Source: Lumbricus terrestris
Taxonomy: Eukaryota; Annelida; Clitellata; Crassiclitellata; Lumbricidae
Assembly: GCA_949752735.1 (NCBI GenBank)
Contig: OX457038.1
Location: 21,567,655 to 21,631,654, forward strand
Reading direction: 5' to 3'
Length of the DNA stretch: 64,000 bases
A program made the translations under genes and the position numbers. Under the pieces are notes generated by a model. The model did no database searches, was not told the DNA's origin, and saw only the letters and a program-made list of their open reading frames with translations. Below, in pieces: positions 52,001 to 62,545 of the stretch (the stretch's first letter is position 1; every line of letters begins with the position of its first letter).

Positions 52001-53535
52001 ACAAGATGAGAAAGTTCATCACAAGATCTTTGTCGTGTGGTCTGATCGTGGAAGAGGATGACGAATTCGGATCAGTTGTAGAAATACCGCTGAAAGAAGA
52101 CCACTCAGAGACAAAACAGAAATCTCTCCAATTGGATTATGAACAAATTGGACACCTTACGAGCGATCAACAGAAACAATTGCTTGAAATACTAAATCGT
52201 TATGCAGACAGATTTTCTGACAAACCCGGACTATGCACACTAGTAGAACATGAAGTCGTGTTGAAGCCAGACTTTCTAGAAAAAGAATTCATGGCATATC
52301 GAATACCATTAATATACCGTGCAGAAGTGGAAAGACAAATACAAGAGATGCTGAAAGAAAACATCATTCAACCATCGTCAAGCCGAATGGCAAGTCCACT
52401 TGTCATTGTCAAAAAGAAGGATGGATCCTTGAGACTGGCGTGCGACTACAGATACATTAACTCTTTTACTGAGAACTGTAGATATCCTATGCCAATCGTC
52501 AATGATGTCCTGAGCAAAGTCGGGAAATCCAAGTTTATTTCCGTTATGGACTGTCGCAGTGCCTATTGGACTTGTCCTGTGAAGAAGAGTGATCAATGGA
52601 AGACTGCGTTTGTTACACATAATGGACTGTACGAATTTACGCGTGTTCCTTTTGGAATGATTAACTCTGGACGGACTTTTGTAAAAGCGATAAATATGAT
52701 TTTGCAACCGATTCATGAATTCACTGAACCGTATGTTGATGACATTGCTGTGCATTCTAATGATTGGAACATTCATTTAAAACATTTGGAATTGTTTTTG
52801 AAACAAATAAGACTGCATAATGTAACGTTGAACTTGAAGAAATGTGTGTTTGGTAAGAGTGAGGTGAAATTCATCGGTCACCTTATAGGATCAGGGAAGA
52901 AGATGATGAATCCAGATAGGATTGACAGTTTGATTAATTTAAAGAAACCTGAAATGAAGAAGCAAGTGAAACAGATCTTAGGATTTTTTGGGTTTTACAG
53001 ACAATTTATTTGTAATTTTGCTGAAATTGCTAAACCATTGACAGACTTAACCAGTAAGAAAGTACCTGAAAACATTGTTTGGACTGATGCACATCAGAAA
53101 TCCTTTGATTCATTTAAACAGATTGTATTGTCAAATGTGGTTCTATATATGTTTGAGGTTGGTAAACCATTTAATTTGTACTGTGATAGCAGTGATTTTG
53201 CTGTGGGAGCTGTTCTGTCACAGGTGGACCATGAAGGGATAGAACGTCCTGTTTCATTTATCAGCCAGAAGCTGACAGATACCCAGAGGAGATGGGCGAC
53301 GATTGAGAATGAAGCCTATGCAATCATTTGGGCTTTAAACAAGTTGAAAGAAATTATTATTGGTTCTAAAATCAATGTGTTTACAGACCATAATCCTTTA
53401 GTTTATTTGACTGAATCAATGTCGAAATCTGCTAAGTTAGTCAGATGGTCATTATCATTGCAAAATTTTGACATTCTGTTGAACTACAAGAAAGGTAAAC
53501 TGAATGTAGTAGCTGATTGTTTGTCTAGACTGTAG
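49045..53535 (+). CDS. Gag-PR-IN-RT-RH polyprotein (Gmr1-like)
   Basis: 1,496 codons. Residues 1-150 resemble a Gypsy capsid (KQFWVKLLLPLMTPRARTVL). A canonical CCHC knuckle starts at C258 (CHNCQSDTHLVKDC). The aspartic protease has DSGT at D382. An acidic linker spans about 490-600. Integrase comes next: HHCC zinc module about 648-690 ending CKSCEKC, catalytic D719, D779 and E815 (DD35E spacing), and a GPY/F-like module near 955-1000. Reverse transcriptase follows at about 1,090-1,300 with D1169 and YVDD at 1,230-1,233. RNase H begins with D1381 and ends at the C-terminus. No integrase follows RNase H, unlike most Ty3/Gypsy elements. No break was seen. Confidence 0.9.
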   Translation: MMEVPLYFETVENAFNSFTVEKQFWVKLLLPLMTPRARTVLNRLSFDDLDNYDVVKEHLLKEFKLTAREYRSRFADAKKTTEETYTMFTARLKNLLNYYVRSRRVGKNYEKLFDLLVADKLKECLPPGPLQFVLAKEGTECLEASNVADLADIHVNNRIGVMFHDKPKYQAWGNSSKQTRWNSNSKETGNQARSNEVRKDSYHGRQFGQDRKEATGDRQIYSRIPVMGRQREGNAAYTPYNNYRRESTEQRNIVRKRCHNCQSDTHLVKDCQVPPRMTNLRNRFSRSAENLRVNQIQVMNAPNQLEEQDNRETEVKSVMKCTPQFTIQREMVKSAPITEIGRETESKDDCQRMKKTLLQHVNVEIRGKDDSCHPVQVQALIDSGTEIPVINEELLKGAIVEEIGRVHLQCVAGEPIPAKLVKIEVRMSCHDVGTNLKDKEVNIAPYLTLVCASIPAVLCKDNKEKFLLHPEIIAELKEIPPVSVLQGELQANVTTRAQSRRREVEEGEEEKLNESLPDDDTESEDEQSVQEEEEEGVTSGNNEIEEEMVACERDDYDESGSDSEVDTSMRDLFAENTNDERQLADAKKFEEQQRNDESLKSWWKIAEDQGSEFSVVNGLMYKRHQMLDQLVYQLVLPKERRLQVMELAHESVFGGHLGEEKTRERIKLSFVWPRMRKDVMKFCKSCEKCQLKARSLVMDRVPITPIPREDVPFRRMTMDVVGPIEPTSAAGHKYCLCIVDSCTRWPTIFLMKSLTAKAVCEALMKLFMDVGVPSVITSDRGTNFTASLTREFLKLMGCCPRFDSPGHPEAAGIVERWNQTFKKMVHHVIVENPRQRHKIIPFTVWALREVPNATTGVAPYLLVYGKSPRGPLTILKESWTKEINLPPNIGVQPAKYLKNLRADMEKALTFAESCADEKQKQYASQYNKRAKDKEFEPGENVIVLYPTSTNKLISRWHGPCTVLQRRSRYSYLVDMNESGRRIVHANKMRKFITRSLSCGLIVEEDDEFGSVVEIPLKEDHSETKQKSLQLDYEQIGHLTSDQQKQLLEILNRYADRFSDKPGLCTLVEHEVVLKPDFLEKEFMAYRIPLIYRAEVERQIQEMLKENIIQPSSSRMASPLVIVKKKDGSLRLACDYRYINSFTENCRYPMPIVNDVLSKVGKSKFISVMDCRSAYWTCPVKKSDQWKTAFVTHNGLYEFTRVPFGMINSGRTFVKAINMILQPIHEFTEPYVDDIAVHSNDWNIHLKHLELFLKQIRLHNVTLNLKKCVFGKSEVKFIGHLIGSGKKMMNPDRIDSLINLKKPEMKKQVKQILGFFGFYRQFICNFAEIAKPLTDLTSKKVPENIVWTDAHQKSFDSFKQIVLSNVVLYMFEVGKPFNLYCDSSDFAVGAVLSQVDHEGIERPVSFISQKLTDTQRRWATIENEAYAIIWALNKLKEIIIGSKINVFTDHNPLVYLTESMSKSAKLVRWSLSLQNFDILLNYKKGKLNVVADCLSRL

Positions 53536-53635
53536 CGTAAGATGTTTTCTGATGTTAGGCTATTATTAAGAATTGTTTGCATTGTTTTAATTAAGGTACG
53601 TTCGCTAATTTTTAAAGATAATTAGCTCTCTTTAA

Positions 53636-53653
53636 AAGAAAGGAAAGAGGTAA
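53636..53653 (+). promoter_or_regulatory. Polypurine tract
   Basis: AAAGGAAAGAGG followed by TAA at the 3' LTR border. Confidence 0.7.
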
Positions 53654-54172
53654 TGTAAGCTAATTTTGTATAGCATTATAATGGTCAGCTAATTGTTATG
53701 CAAGAGCGTACAGCTGAGGAAGGCCAGGTGCCTGAGTGGCGGGAAAGTTGCAGCGGCGCGACGTCGCCGGAGAGCGAGAGAGACAGAGACAGAGAGAAAG
53801 ACAGAGAGGGACAGAGAGACGGACAGAGTGACTGAAGGAAGAGTGTACGCTAAGAGTGAGATAGGCACTTGTAGGTGTGCTAGTCATGTGTAGAAGGTGT
53901 AGTTTATGAAGAAAGTGTTAATAAGATGGCGTTTCTGTTGTATCATTTTATTGTTTGCCGTTGTTGGTGAATTTTGTGTTGATTGCAACTTTTGGAGATT
54001 TGAAGAAACTGAATACAAGAAACCGATCGTTGTTTTAAGTAAACAAGTTAAAGAACTTTAGACACTTATAAACTAGCCATTAGCTACCTCAGTACAGTCA
54101 TTTAGGTTAGGCCTATAGGCTGCGCTGCTGAACTTTTGAAGAGACTGGAAAGGCGTGAGGGATAAGCTCACA
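53654..54172 (+). repeat. 3' LTR of Gmr1-like element
   Basis: 519 bp; no difference from the 5' LTR was seen by eye. Confidence 0.9.
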
Positions 54173-54173
54173 G

Positions 54174-54259
<86 letters not shown>

Positions 54260-54290
54260 CAGACAGACAGACAGACAGAGAGAGAGAGCC
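54173..54290. repeat. (CT)n(TA)n(GA)n(CAGA)n microsatellite, right half
   Basis: Begins with the GTCTC TSD, then CT, TA, GA and a short CAGA run. Confidence 0.95.
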
Positions 54291-56476
54291 TACGTGCAGC
54301 GTTGAACTGCACGGTCGGATTTTATTCCCACACGCTTGGCGTCCTTATGCAAACATTATGGAAGGAGCAACAACTCCATTTCTAAACTATTGTCCTGCTA
54401 TCGCATTAATTTTGGCACCAGTCAATTTAATGAGTCAATAATATTCTCGAATGCCAGGAGAAACACGATATATTGTGAGAAGCATAGCTCACAAAAACAT
54501 TCCCCTCCGACATTCAGCGAGTGGCATCTGCCACGAACACCCGTCGAGAATTTAAACCCATATGAATAAATTTATCAGCTGCAGTCATCGACTGCAACTC
54601 AGCCGCCGCGGTCCCAAGCGGTTCATGCACACAATGTCATGCCGAGACAGGCAAGCACACGCATAGACCTACATATATACATAATGCATATGCTTACATT
54701 ACACCATAATATATATCTGAATATTCGAGTTACAAGTTATAGCCTATACACACATATTCGGGTGTTTGCTAGGCTTCTGCAATCGTACCGTCCCAGAAGT
54801 ATCATCATCACCGCCATCATCGCCATCATCATCGTCGGCTTTCAACTCTATTTCCCAAGTGAATTTCAGATCACGGCTTGCTGCCGAATCTGATCGGCAT
54901 TTGGGTCTGACAGCATCGCAAAAATTAATTTCGTTAGAAATAACATATTAAATTATGTAGCAGCCTATAGGTCATGCGAGCAGATAGGGCATACACGTAG
55001 CCTAAGAGCCTCGGCCTATATAGTATAGGACTAATTCCAATATTCTCATGCCTATACAAAGTCATCGGCCTTAGGACCACTCATCGATTCGAGTATGAGA
55101 ATGGAATAAGATAAATCTAGAGCCTGGTCTATCGTTTACATTAAGCCGCCGCACGATACCGTATACATGCAATCCATGCATTGTGTTTTGACCGTTTGTA
55201 GATTACAATATGTCTACAGCCTTCCAACTGCATGCTATCGGCGATTTGCAATAGATTGAATAGACCGTTTTCGACGTCACAGGATGAGATCAAGCGTAAT
55301 AATGAGAGAGTAGACCGCAAGTAGAAATCTGCATGTGAACGTTGAAAAGACATACACGTGAGATACCGGTGGCGTTATGCCATAACAGCTGATCTCGATC
55401 GTCGATCGAAATCATCTGTAGGTCTAACGTGGGTCAAGACAATGACAACTATCAAAATTCTTGGAGTTTTACCATTGCCAAGGAAGCGGACGGTAGCTTA
55501 GATCTATAGCAGCTAGCACAATGTCCCATGTGGATAGGCTATTGAGTTCGTACTGCTCATCACCGTTCGCTTTTAAAACTCTCAAACGGAGAGGTATGCA
55601 TGACACAGACCACATTAGTAATTTTCAGGTGACACGCTGTCTACCACGATGGCCATATAGTCTTTTGTACGCGTCTCCGGCATGGTGGGATTTCCGAGCA
55701 CAGAGGAACGAGAATGAATCGATAGGTTCGTAAAGAGAAAAGGATCGAGTGTCTGTATGAGACTGTATCTACAAACCTTCAAAATAGTGGTACTCTTACA
55801 AACACGTTCTACATTTATCCAACCCTACACCATTCCAACTATCCCAGCTTTAAGCAGTTTATAGTAAATTCAGGGATTAAGGACTTGGCAACAGACCGTA
55901 CAGAGCTATTATACAACTGTATAATCAACTGTCATTGCTCTGTGAGAAATGGTGTCCGTATGTGAGACAAAAAGTAAAGGTCGGACACAATCCGAGACAT
56001 TAGACGGAAATCGTCTAGGTTCATGAATATTCAGTGCCAGAGCGATGGCTTGTCTTCCTCCGGAGCAGGCCTCGATCGACGCAGATATTTTCTCCAGCCA
56101 AGCTGACGTGATGCTATTCGAGGCAAAATCATCAACGATGCAAATCATGAGCGTCGATAATGGATGCGTCAGCAACGACGTCATGGCGGTCAATGCGATC
56201 GTTGCCACCGCCCGCAACCATTGGTCCATTGAACCTGCCTAACTAAGTCTAAGATAACAAGAACTTCCTGCAAAGAATTATTTTCATAATATTTATTAGC
56301 CGCTGCCTAGTGTAAAAGAACACTAGATAACGAAATATAGCCGCAAAGACAAGCCCATTTAAGTTGCCAGCACGAGTAGATTCCAACAGAAACGATTGCA
56401 GACAATATTTTCTATTCCCAAGACAACAAAATCTCGATCCGATGCTAATTGCAGCGGCTGCAAATATTCTTCTATC
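54291..56476. other. Non-coding stretch without recognisable genes
   Basis: Short ORFs only. A 106-codon minus-strand ORF at 55,909-56,229 has a hydrophobic N-terminus, but an in-frame stop lies just upstream and no domain is evident. A CATCAT-rich stretch is at about 54,800-54,835. Confidence 0.45.
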
Positions 56477-56616
56477 CGATTTAAAGTGTAAGTGGACGGT
56501 CATGGACGGAGACCACGAACTTATTTACTTGTGCACTTATAAGGCCAGCACAGCTTGCATGGAAAGGTAAGGGTAGTCCAGGCACTTCCTTTTTATAAGC
56601 CAACCCTTTAAGCACT
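56477..56616. mobile_element. Diverged MITE related to 18,882-19,059
   Basis: Shares TTAAAGTGT, GGACGGTCATGGACGG, AAAGGTAAGGG, GTCCAGGCACTTC and the AGCACTG end with the 18.9-kb MITE. No clean TSD, so it is older or truncated. Confidence 0.6.
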
Positions 56617-56899
56617 GAATACAATATGATGACCAAGTTAATCCTCAATTGGCGATCAAATCTTTTGATTTCTGAGAAGAATCCAGCAGCTTTCTCCACG
56701 TCCAATTTCCGATTCGACAACAGCTGACAGCCTCATCCTCTTCTCTCAAATCTGAAGAACTGTACTGTCTTCCATGCACTCTGATTCGCTGCCGCCTCTG
56801 CCCGTTGCTATAGTTGGACAAATAAACTGTCCAAAATGGCTGATGACGTGTTTCACCCGTTCATCAACTTTAATTCAATTCATCGCATCAAATATCATC

Positions 56900-57050
56900 G
56901 TAGACCTAATCGTAATCTTGAGATTTTTACACCGCCAACAAAAGCGCTAAGTCACGAAAACCATGCGCAGCTTAACACAGGCGCTTAATAAAAAAAATAC
57001 ATAGGTAGAGGGTCAAGATCCGGAGAGCCAGGCAGGCAAACAGATGGACG
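56900..57050 (-). repeat. ATTACG-tailed repeat, copy E
   Basis: On the minus strand: CTCTCCGGATCTTGACCCTC, a TTAAGCGCCTGTGTTAAGC block, GCGCTTTTGTTGGCGG and CTCAAGATTACGATTAGG. It is the sister of copy D at 19.1 kb. Confidence 0.6.
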
Positions 57051-58091
57051 GCTAAGGTGCATGAGTGACGTTTACAGTTGAAATGGCCAGAGAGGTGAGG
57101 AGAAGAGAAAGAATCAGTATAGAACTTTTGAAAAAGTCAATGTTTTCAATTTTGAATGAAATACCTGCGGAGAGATTTTAAGAGGCGAGGATTGGGTGAG
57201 TGAATTCGGTGAATCAGATATTTGTCTTAAAACTGGGAAGAGGGAGATTGTTCCAGAGAGGCGGAACAGCTAGGGCAATGGAGCGATTGCCAAATTTAAG
57301 TGATGAGGTGATGGAAGGGCGGACCAGAGTCACGGTGTAAGAAGAACGCCGCTTCAGAATTGCACAGGAGCTTTACTTACCCCGTTATCTTAGCTGACTC
57401 TTCACACAGATAATCCCATCTTATTGACTCTTGTTTCCTTCGAATCTACCACACATCATTTTGTTGCAAACGCTTCCGCTAGAACTCCGGATTTTAATAG
57501 AAATGATTGTCGATTCACAATTGCAACGATTTCACAACTACGTGCATAGGTCTTTTCTGCTCGTTTCCGAGGACGTCCGGGTCGGTGGAACAATCAAATC
57601 GCCAGCGTAATCGAGCAATCGTAATTAAGTGAGCAGCAACAGTCTCTGCGAGCGGACACGGCTGGTCATGACGCCGCGTTTCATAGAACGTAGGCTACTG
57701 ATCCCACTCTCGGCAAATGGTCATTATTCGTAGGCTATATAGACGGCATTGATTCAATTTCGATTTCATGACGAAAGGTTGAACTGATTTATTGACAAGA
57801 ACATAACAAGACATCGGAGCAACACGACGAATAGGTTTTATAAAGAGAAGCAGATAAAATGAGACTCGTAAATCCGATGTCGAATATTCTCACGAGGTGA
57901 CTGCACGAATTTTAGAAGTTGCTTTGTATTAATTATAATTATTTACAATAATTATGCTGAAGTACAACTAGGTTTCTGCGCAGGATTATCAGCAAGCGTG
58001 CGTGTACTATTTGGGATGTTATGCAGTATGCATGAGATAAACGCAGATATTATTATTGGCAAGTGGGCTATAGAACTGCGTAAGTAAGTAG

Positions 58092-58097
<6 letters not shown>
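57051..58097. other. Non-coding stretch
   Basis: No gene recognised. The part at 57,170-57,340 has a GGGAGATTGTTCCAGAGAGG block that I associate with dispersed repeats in aquatic animal genomes, but no second copy is in the window. Confidence 0.35.

Positions 58098-58148
<51 letters not shown>
58098..58148. repeat. (TA)n microsatellite
   Basis: About 50 bp of TA dinucleotides. Confidence 0.95.
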
Positions 58149-58152
<4 letters not shown>

Positions 58153-58483
58153 GATATGCGTGTGCAGCTATCAGTTAAAGCGACTGCATGGAGTGCAGGC
58201 CTATACATACGCTGCAGAAGGCGCGAACAGCAGAAAGTGGGGCATCGTCGGACTCTGCGGAATATATTCCCATAGTCATGCATTAAATATCATAGAAGCC
58301 AAAAGAGATCCGCATTTCGCCTGTGTGAAAGTAATTATATACTCACAGTATACACGTGCAGATGCTACATTCATACTCTCATTCATCCATCGCTCTTTCT
58401 TCACTTCCGTTCCTTTCTTTCATCTTTCATATTTCGTCGCTTCTAGAATTAATGTATGGAGAAATTATTGAACGATAGAGCCA

Positions 58484-58571
58484 GCCAGTCAGTTAGTTAG
58501 TCAGTCAGTCAGTCAGCCAGTCAGTCAGTCAGTCAGTCAGTCAATCAGTCAGTCAGTCAGTCAGTCAGCCA
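58484..58571. repeat. (CAGT)n microsatellite
   Basis: About 20 tetranucleotide units with single-base interruptions. Confidence 0.95.
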
Positions 58572-59038
58572 GGTAGCCACAATAGCCACATCGTCATCAT
58601 ACAATCTGTCAGTTTGACTTATACAGGGGAACGAGTCACAGATAAACCCTTCGAAAAACATTGTGAATTTTGCGTTTGAGCAGAAAGGTCTGTGAACTGC
58701 AGCCTCGTCATCTTCTATAGGCTTATAGGTCACTAGCCTATAACTAGACTACCGTAAACTGGCTATTTCACAACTTGAAATCGTGGAAATCGTGTAGCCT
58801 ACAATGATGCAAAGTTAGGTAGGCATAGTCGTCACTATACCTTCACTTGCTTCAAAAGGTCCGACTAGGCCGTCTAATTGAACTATACAGAGCGAGTTAG
58901 TGAGTTTTAAATGCAGAAACGGAAGTAACACTTGCGACAGATTTACACGCAGGATATGATGGAGAAAATATGAAATAAACTAAATAGAAAAAAGTCACGA
59001 GTAAAAGTGGAAAGTGCAACTAAAGAAAATGCAAAAAC
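58572..59038. other. Non-coding stretch
   Basis: No supported feature. Confidence 0.45.
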
Positions 59039-59044
59039 AGTGGC

Positions 59045-59130
59045 GTAGCTACCATGTGTGCAATGTGTGCAAAGCACATGGGCCCACAACCTCCAGGGGC
59101 AAACAGAGATTGTTGAATTATTAACCTAGC
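59045..59130. repeat. Orphan left end of a CAGTGGCGTAGC hAT-like element
   Basis: Begins near AACAGTGGCGTAGCTACC and continues with a GCACATGGGCCCACAACC block. It resembles the left end of the 62,546-63,733 element, but no right end or TSD was found before the next fragment at 59,440. Confidence 0.5.
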
Positions 59131-59439
59131 CTAACCTAATTAGTAATTCATAATATTTTATAAATAAATGTATAGTTTCTGTAAACACACTATAACCTTG
59201 CATTACACCGTTAAATTGCAAGATGACTTTTTGTGTGTGAACAATGATAAGTATAGGTCTAACACAGTTTTAAGTTGAGAACATCAAATGAATCATACCG
59301 GCATTGATGATTAAAGAAGGAAGCTGTCTGGAAAAAGAAATCATAGATCTACAGGGCACAGTACCAAGAAAAAGAACTCAAGAGATGACTGAGGACGAGC
59401 TGGATTGCAAATATAAGAGACTGGATGGAGATACCTTTC

Positions 59440-59540
59440 AGGCCCAGCCCTAGGGTATGCAGGGCTCAAGGCAGCAGCGGGTCCCCAAGCAAAGATTTAC
59501 AGAGTTCATTTCCTGTTAATACTGCATTGGCACTATACTA
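59440..59540 (-). repeat. Truncated inverted end of the CAGGCCCGGCC family
   Basis: CAGGCCCAGCCCTAGGG, GGCAGCAGCGGGTCC and CATTTCCTGTTAATACTG align with the reverse complement of 31,985-32,086. Only this end is present. Confidence 0.65.
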
Positions 59541-59843
59541 TGTAAGCCTATTTAAGTAGCAAGGCTACTTAAATAGGCTTACATGTATAGTGTAGCTGTA
59601 TGGTCGATGGCGAGAAACGAACTCTATATATGAACGGAGAACATCAAAGAGAGGTCCTATAATAATATAATTATAGCAAGAGAACTTGGCAATAGTTAGT
59701 TTGTGGCCGGACGAGATCCTGTTCCTGTGTTAGCTGGTCAAGAAGATTAGATGAATAATAATTAATTAACCTATATATGCAGATTATTGCCGACAAAGGA
59801 GACTCACTCCGGATAATTTAGACACGTCTTCGTCGTGCCGTCT

Positions 59844-60056
59844 TCTCTCTCTCTCTCTCTCTCTCTCTCCCTCTCCCTCTCCCTCTCTCTCCCTTTCCCT
59901 CTCCCTCTGCCACGTCGTCGTCGTCGTCGTGCCGTCTTCTCTCTCTCTCTCTCTCCCTCTCCCTCTCCCTCTCCCTCTCCCTCTCCCTCTCCCTCTCCCT
60001 CTCCCTCTCTCTCCCTTTCCCTCTCCCTCTGCCACGTCGTCGTCGTCGTCGTGCCG

Positions 60057-60095
<39 letters not shown>

Positions 60096-60681
60096 TCCCT
60101 CTCCCTCTCCCTCTCCCTCTCCCTCTCCCTCTCCCTCTCCCTCTCCCTCTCCCTCCCCCTCCCCCTCCCCCTCCCCCTCCCCCTCCCCCTCTCCCTCTCC
60201 CTCTCCCTCTCCCTCTCCCTCTCCCTCTCCCTCTCCCTCTCCCTCTCCCTCTCCCTCTCCCTCTCCCTCTCCCTCTCCCTCTCCCTCTCCCTCCCCTCCC
60301 CCTCCCCCTCCCCCTCCCCCTCTCCTCTCCCTCTCCCTCTCCCTCTCCCTCTCCCTCTCCCTCTCCCTCTCCCTCTCCCTCTCCCTCTCCCTCTCCCTCT
60401 CCCTCTCCCTCTCCCTCTCCCTCTCCCTCTCCCTCTCCCTCTCCCTCTCCCTCCCCCTCTTCCTCCCCCTCCCCCTCCCTCTCCCTCTCCCTCTCCCTCT
60501 CCCTCTCCCTCTCCCTCTCCCTCTCCCTCTCCCTCTCCCTCTCCCTCTCCCTCTCCCTCTCCCTCTCCCTCTCCCTCTCCCTCCTCTCCCTCCTCTCCCT
60601 CCTCTCCCTCTCCCTCTCCCTCTCCCTCTCCCTCTCCCTCTCCCTCTCCCTCTCCCTCTCCCTCTCCCTCTCTCTCTCTCG
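59844..60681. repeat. (CTCCCT)n polypyrimidine tract with embedded TCG blocks
   Basis: About 840 bp of CTCT and CTCCCT units. A block CGTCGTCGTCGTCGTGCCG interrupts it at 59,914 and 60,035, and a shorter CGTCTTCGTCGTGCCGTC lies at 59,824, marking duplications of about 120 bp. The plus strand is almost pure pyrimidine. Ser/Leu/Pro-rich ORFs here are artefacts. Confidence 0.95.
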
Positions 60682-60832
60682 TTTTACGCTACTGATAGAC
60701 TGCGTTGCGTTGAAATCGTCTGCATGTGAAGCTGCTATCGTTGCAGTCGTCGCTGGGTTTCTTTCGAGCTTCGGTTCATTGTGGATAGATACGGCAGGGC
60801 CTACCTATGGTAGTCTATAATCACTCAATCGC

Positions 60833-61047
60833 GAGGCGCGGTGGTGTAGTGGCTATGTTCGTTGTCTTGCTGCCGGATGGTTGCAGGTTCGAATCCGCCT
60901 CAAGCTGCCTAGTAGGGACCTTGGGCAAACCCTTCACTTGAAATTGCTCGGCTCTTCGGCGTGAAACTCCGATTCAGTGTCCGCGCTGTAGTCGTGAGCG
61001 CTTCCTCGTAGAAATCTTGACGGGGCGCTATAGCAAGTGATTGAAGT
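60833..61047 (+). repeat. tRNA-derived SINE, copy 2 (complete)
   Basis: Box A GTGGTGTAGTGGCTATG at about 60,841 and box B GGTTCGAATCC at about 60,888 are at tRNA spacing. The same body and GCGCTATAGCAAG end as in copy 1 (15,222-15,445) follow. This is the best-preserved member in the window. Confidence 0.8.
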
Positions 61048-61178
61048 GAAGAAACAAACAATCACAGTAACACACTTATTCGTGAATGATGAATCGAATC
61101 GAATGTGAGCCATTATAAATTATTCGGTGCAACTCTAACGTACATGTATAGTGTGGATAGACCATAATTACCGGTATA

Positions 61179-61972
61179 CACTGTGTCCGGTTAAAAAGTA
61201 GCCCTCACAAAAAAGTGTCATAACTCGGTCAACACTTTTAGGATTTGCCTGAAATTTTAAGCACAGCAACAGTGACCATATTTACACGAGATCCTATAAC
61301 CGATTAGAAATATTCGAGATTTTTTCAAATTTATGAGCGTTTAAAATGGAGCACCGAAAAATTGAACTTTTCAACATGGAAAACCTGAAAGGAAGTGAAA
61401 TTCAGATATATAATTTTATGGTGTTCAAAATGTCCTTCTTGTTCACGAACACACGACCGTAGGCGCAGTTGTTGTTCCGGGAGACACTCGGCTTCATATC
61501 CCGCAGCTGTGGCCGCCCAGCAGTCCAGACCGCGATCCGGAGTACCAGGTACATTTCCTGGAGAAGCGCGTTTTTCGATCACGCGTATTCATGACATCGA
61601 TAACCGTAGGGCGTAGGGCGGGTCTGATTGAAGGGTGGCAGATGTTTGACCAGGTGATCATCGACCGGACCATCAAACACTATAGCGTCTACGTCTACGG
61701 TCGTGTGTCCGTGAACAATGAGGACATTTTGAGCACCATATATAGCTAAATTTCACTTCCATTCAGGTTTTCCATGTTGGAAAGTTCAATTTTTTGGTGC
61801 TGCATTTTAAACGCCCATAAATTTGACAAACTCACAAATATTTGCAAACGCCTTTGGAATCTCGTGTAAATATGGTGACTGTTGCTGTGTGTTAAAATTT
61901 CAGACAAATCCTAAAAGTTTTGACCGAGTTATGGCACTTTTTGAGAGGGTTACTTTTTAACCGTACACAGTG
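61179..61972. mobile_element. Mariner-like foldback element
   Basis: A 794-bp element with inverted arms of about 280 bp (61,179-61,460 and 61,695-61,972). Outer ends are CACTGTGTCCGGTTAAAAAG and its diverged complement CTTTTTAACCGTACACAGTG. A TA dinucleotide flanks both sides (61,177-61,178; 61,973-61,974), as in Tc1/mariner insertions. The arms share GTGTCATAACTCGGTCAA-type and ATTTCACTTCC-type blocks. No transposase ORF remains in the centre. Confidence 0.75.
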
Positions 61973-62388
61973 TAGAAATGTTTAATTTTATATATACACG
62001 GAATATATACTGAATAAAGACTACTTAAAAATTGTTACCATTGTTGTTCTTCTTTAAGATACTAATAATTGTCGGTTTGCGCTGCTTCACGAGGCTGAGA
62101 GTGGAAGCTATAACTCGCCTCTCACTTAGTAGATTCCTTTACAGGAAGCAGTTCCGTGTATAATAATTATAATCCACATATCACGATATTCATATCCACT
62201 TCCCGTTAGAAAAGCGTTGCAACACTATGCAACACGTCGGCACCCACATCGCCCGTCCTATCGAAGCAATGGCCTGCATGAATGATGTGAAAGAGACGAG
62301 AGTAATGCAGCTGCTTCGGCCCGCCCACCCACCCGGATGGTGGCGACGCGGGTGGTTGGGTGGGGTGGTGATGGTGGCGGATGCATGG

Positions 62389-62390
<2 letters not shown>

Positions 62391-62427
<37 letters not shown>

Positions 62428-62440
62428 GCTGCTGCTGCTA
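62391..62440. repeat. (CTG)n triplet repeat
   Basis: About 16 CTG triplets with one CTA interruption. Ala, Ser and Cys homopolymer ORFs are artefacts. Confidence 0.95.
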
Positions 62441-62537
62441 TCATCCATGGATTGGTTCATTCAGCTGCTGACGGTAGGCCCGCTTCTAATGGTCACACGT
62501 CTTTTCCAATTAGCACAGGTGAAGACCAGCATCGAAT

Positions 62538-62545
62538 GAATCATA
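62538..62545. repeat. TSD (left) of hAT-like element
   Basis: GAATCATA, repeated exactly at 63,734-63,741. Confidence 0.9.

Larger units (their letters stand above)
46841..54172 (+). mobile_element. Gmr1-like Ty3/Gypsy retrotransposon, full length
   Basis: 7,332 bp with 519-bp LTRs (46,841-47,359 and 53,654-54,172) that look identical, TG...CA borders and a 5-bp TSD GTCTC. A TGGTGACACAGCGG primer-binding-like site lies 3 nt after the 5' LTR, and AAAGGAAAGAGG precedes the 3' LTR. Two overlapping intact ORFs encode a coiled-coil protein and a Gag-protease-integrase-RT-RNase H polyprotein. Integrase upstream of reverse transcriptase is the defining feature of the Gmr1 clade first described from cod. 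Everything needed for transposition appears intact, so it could be active. Confidence 0.9.

Noticed and set aside
55909..56229. 106-codon minus-strand ORF with hydrophobic start
   Set aside because: An in-frame stop lies just upstream of the ATG, no homology was recognised and no convincing splice sites were found.
59784..60729. Ser/Leu/Pro-rich ORFs up to 286 codons
   Set aside because: Artefacts of the CTCCCT tract.
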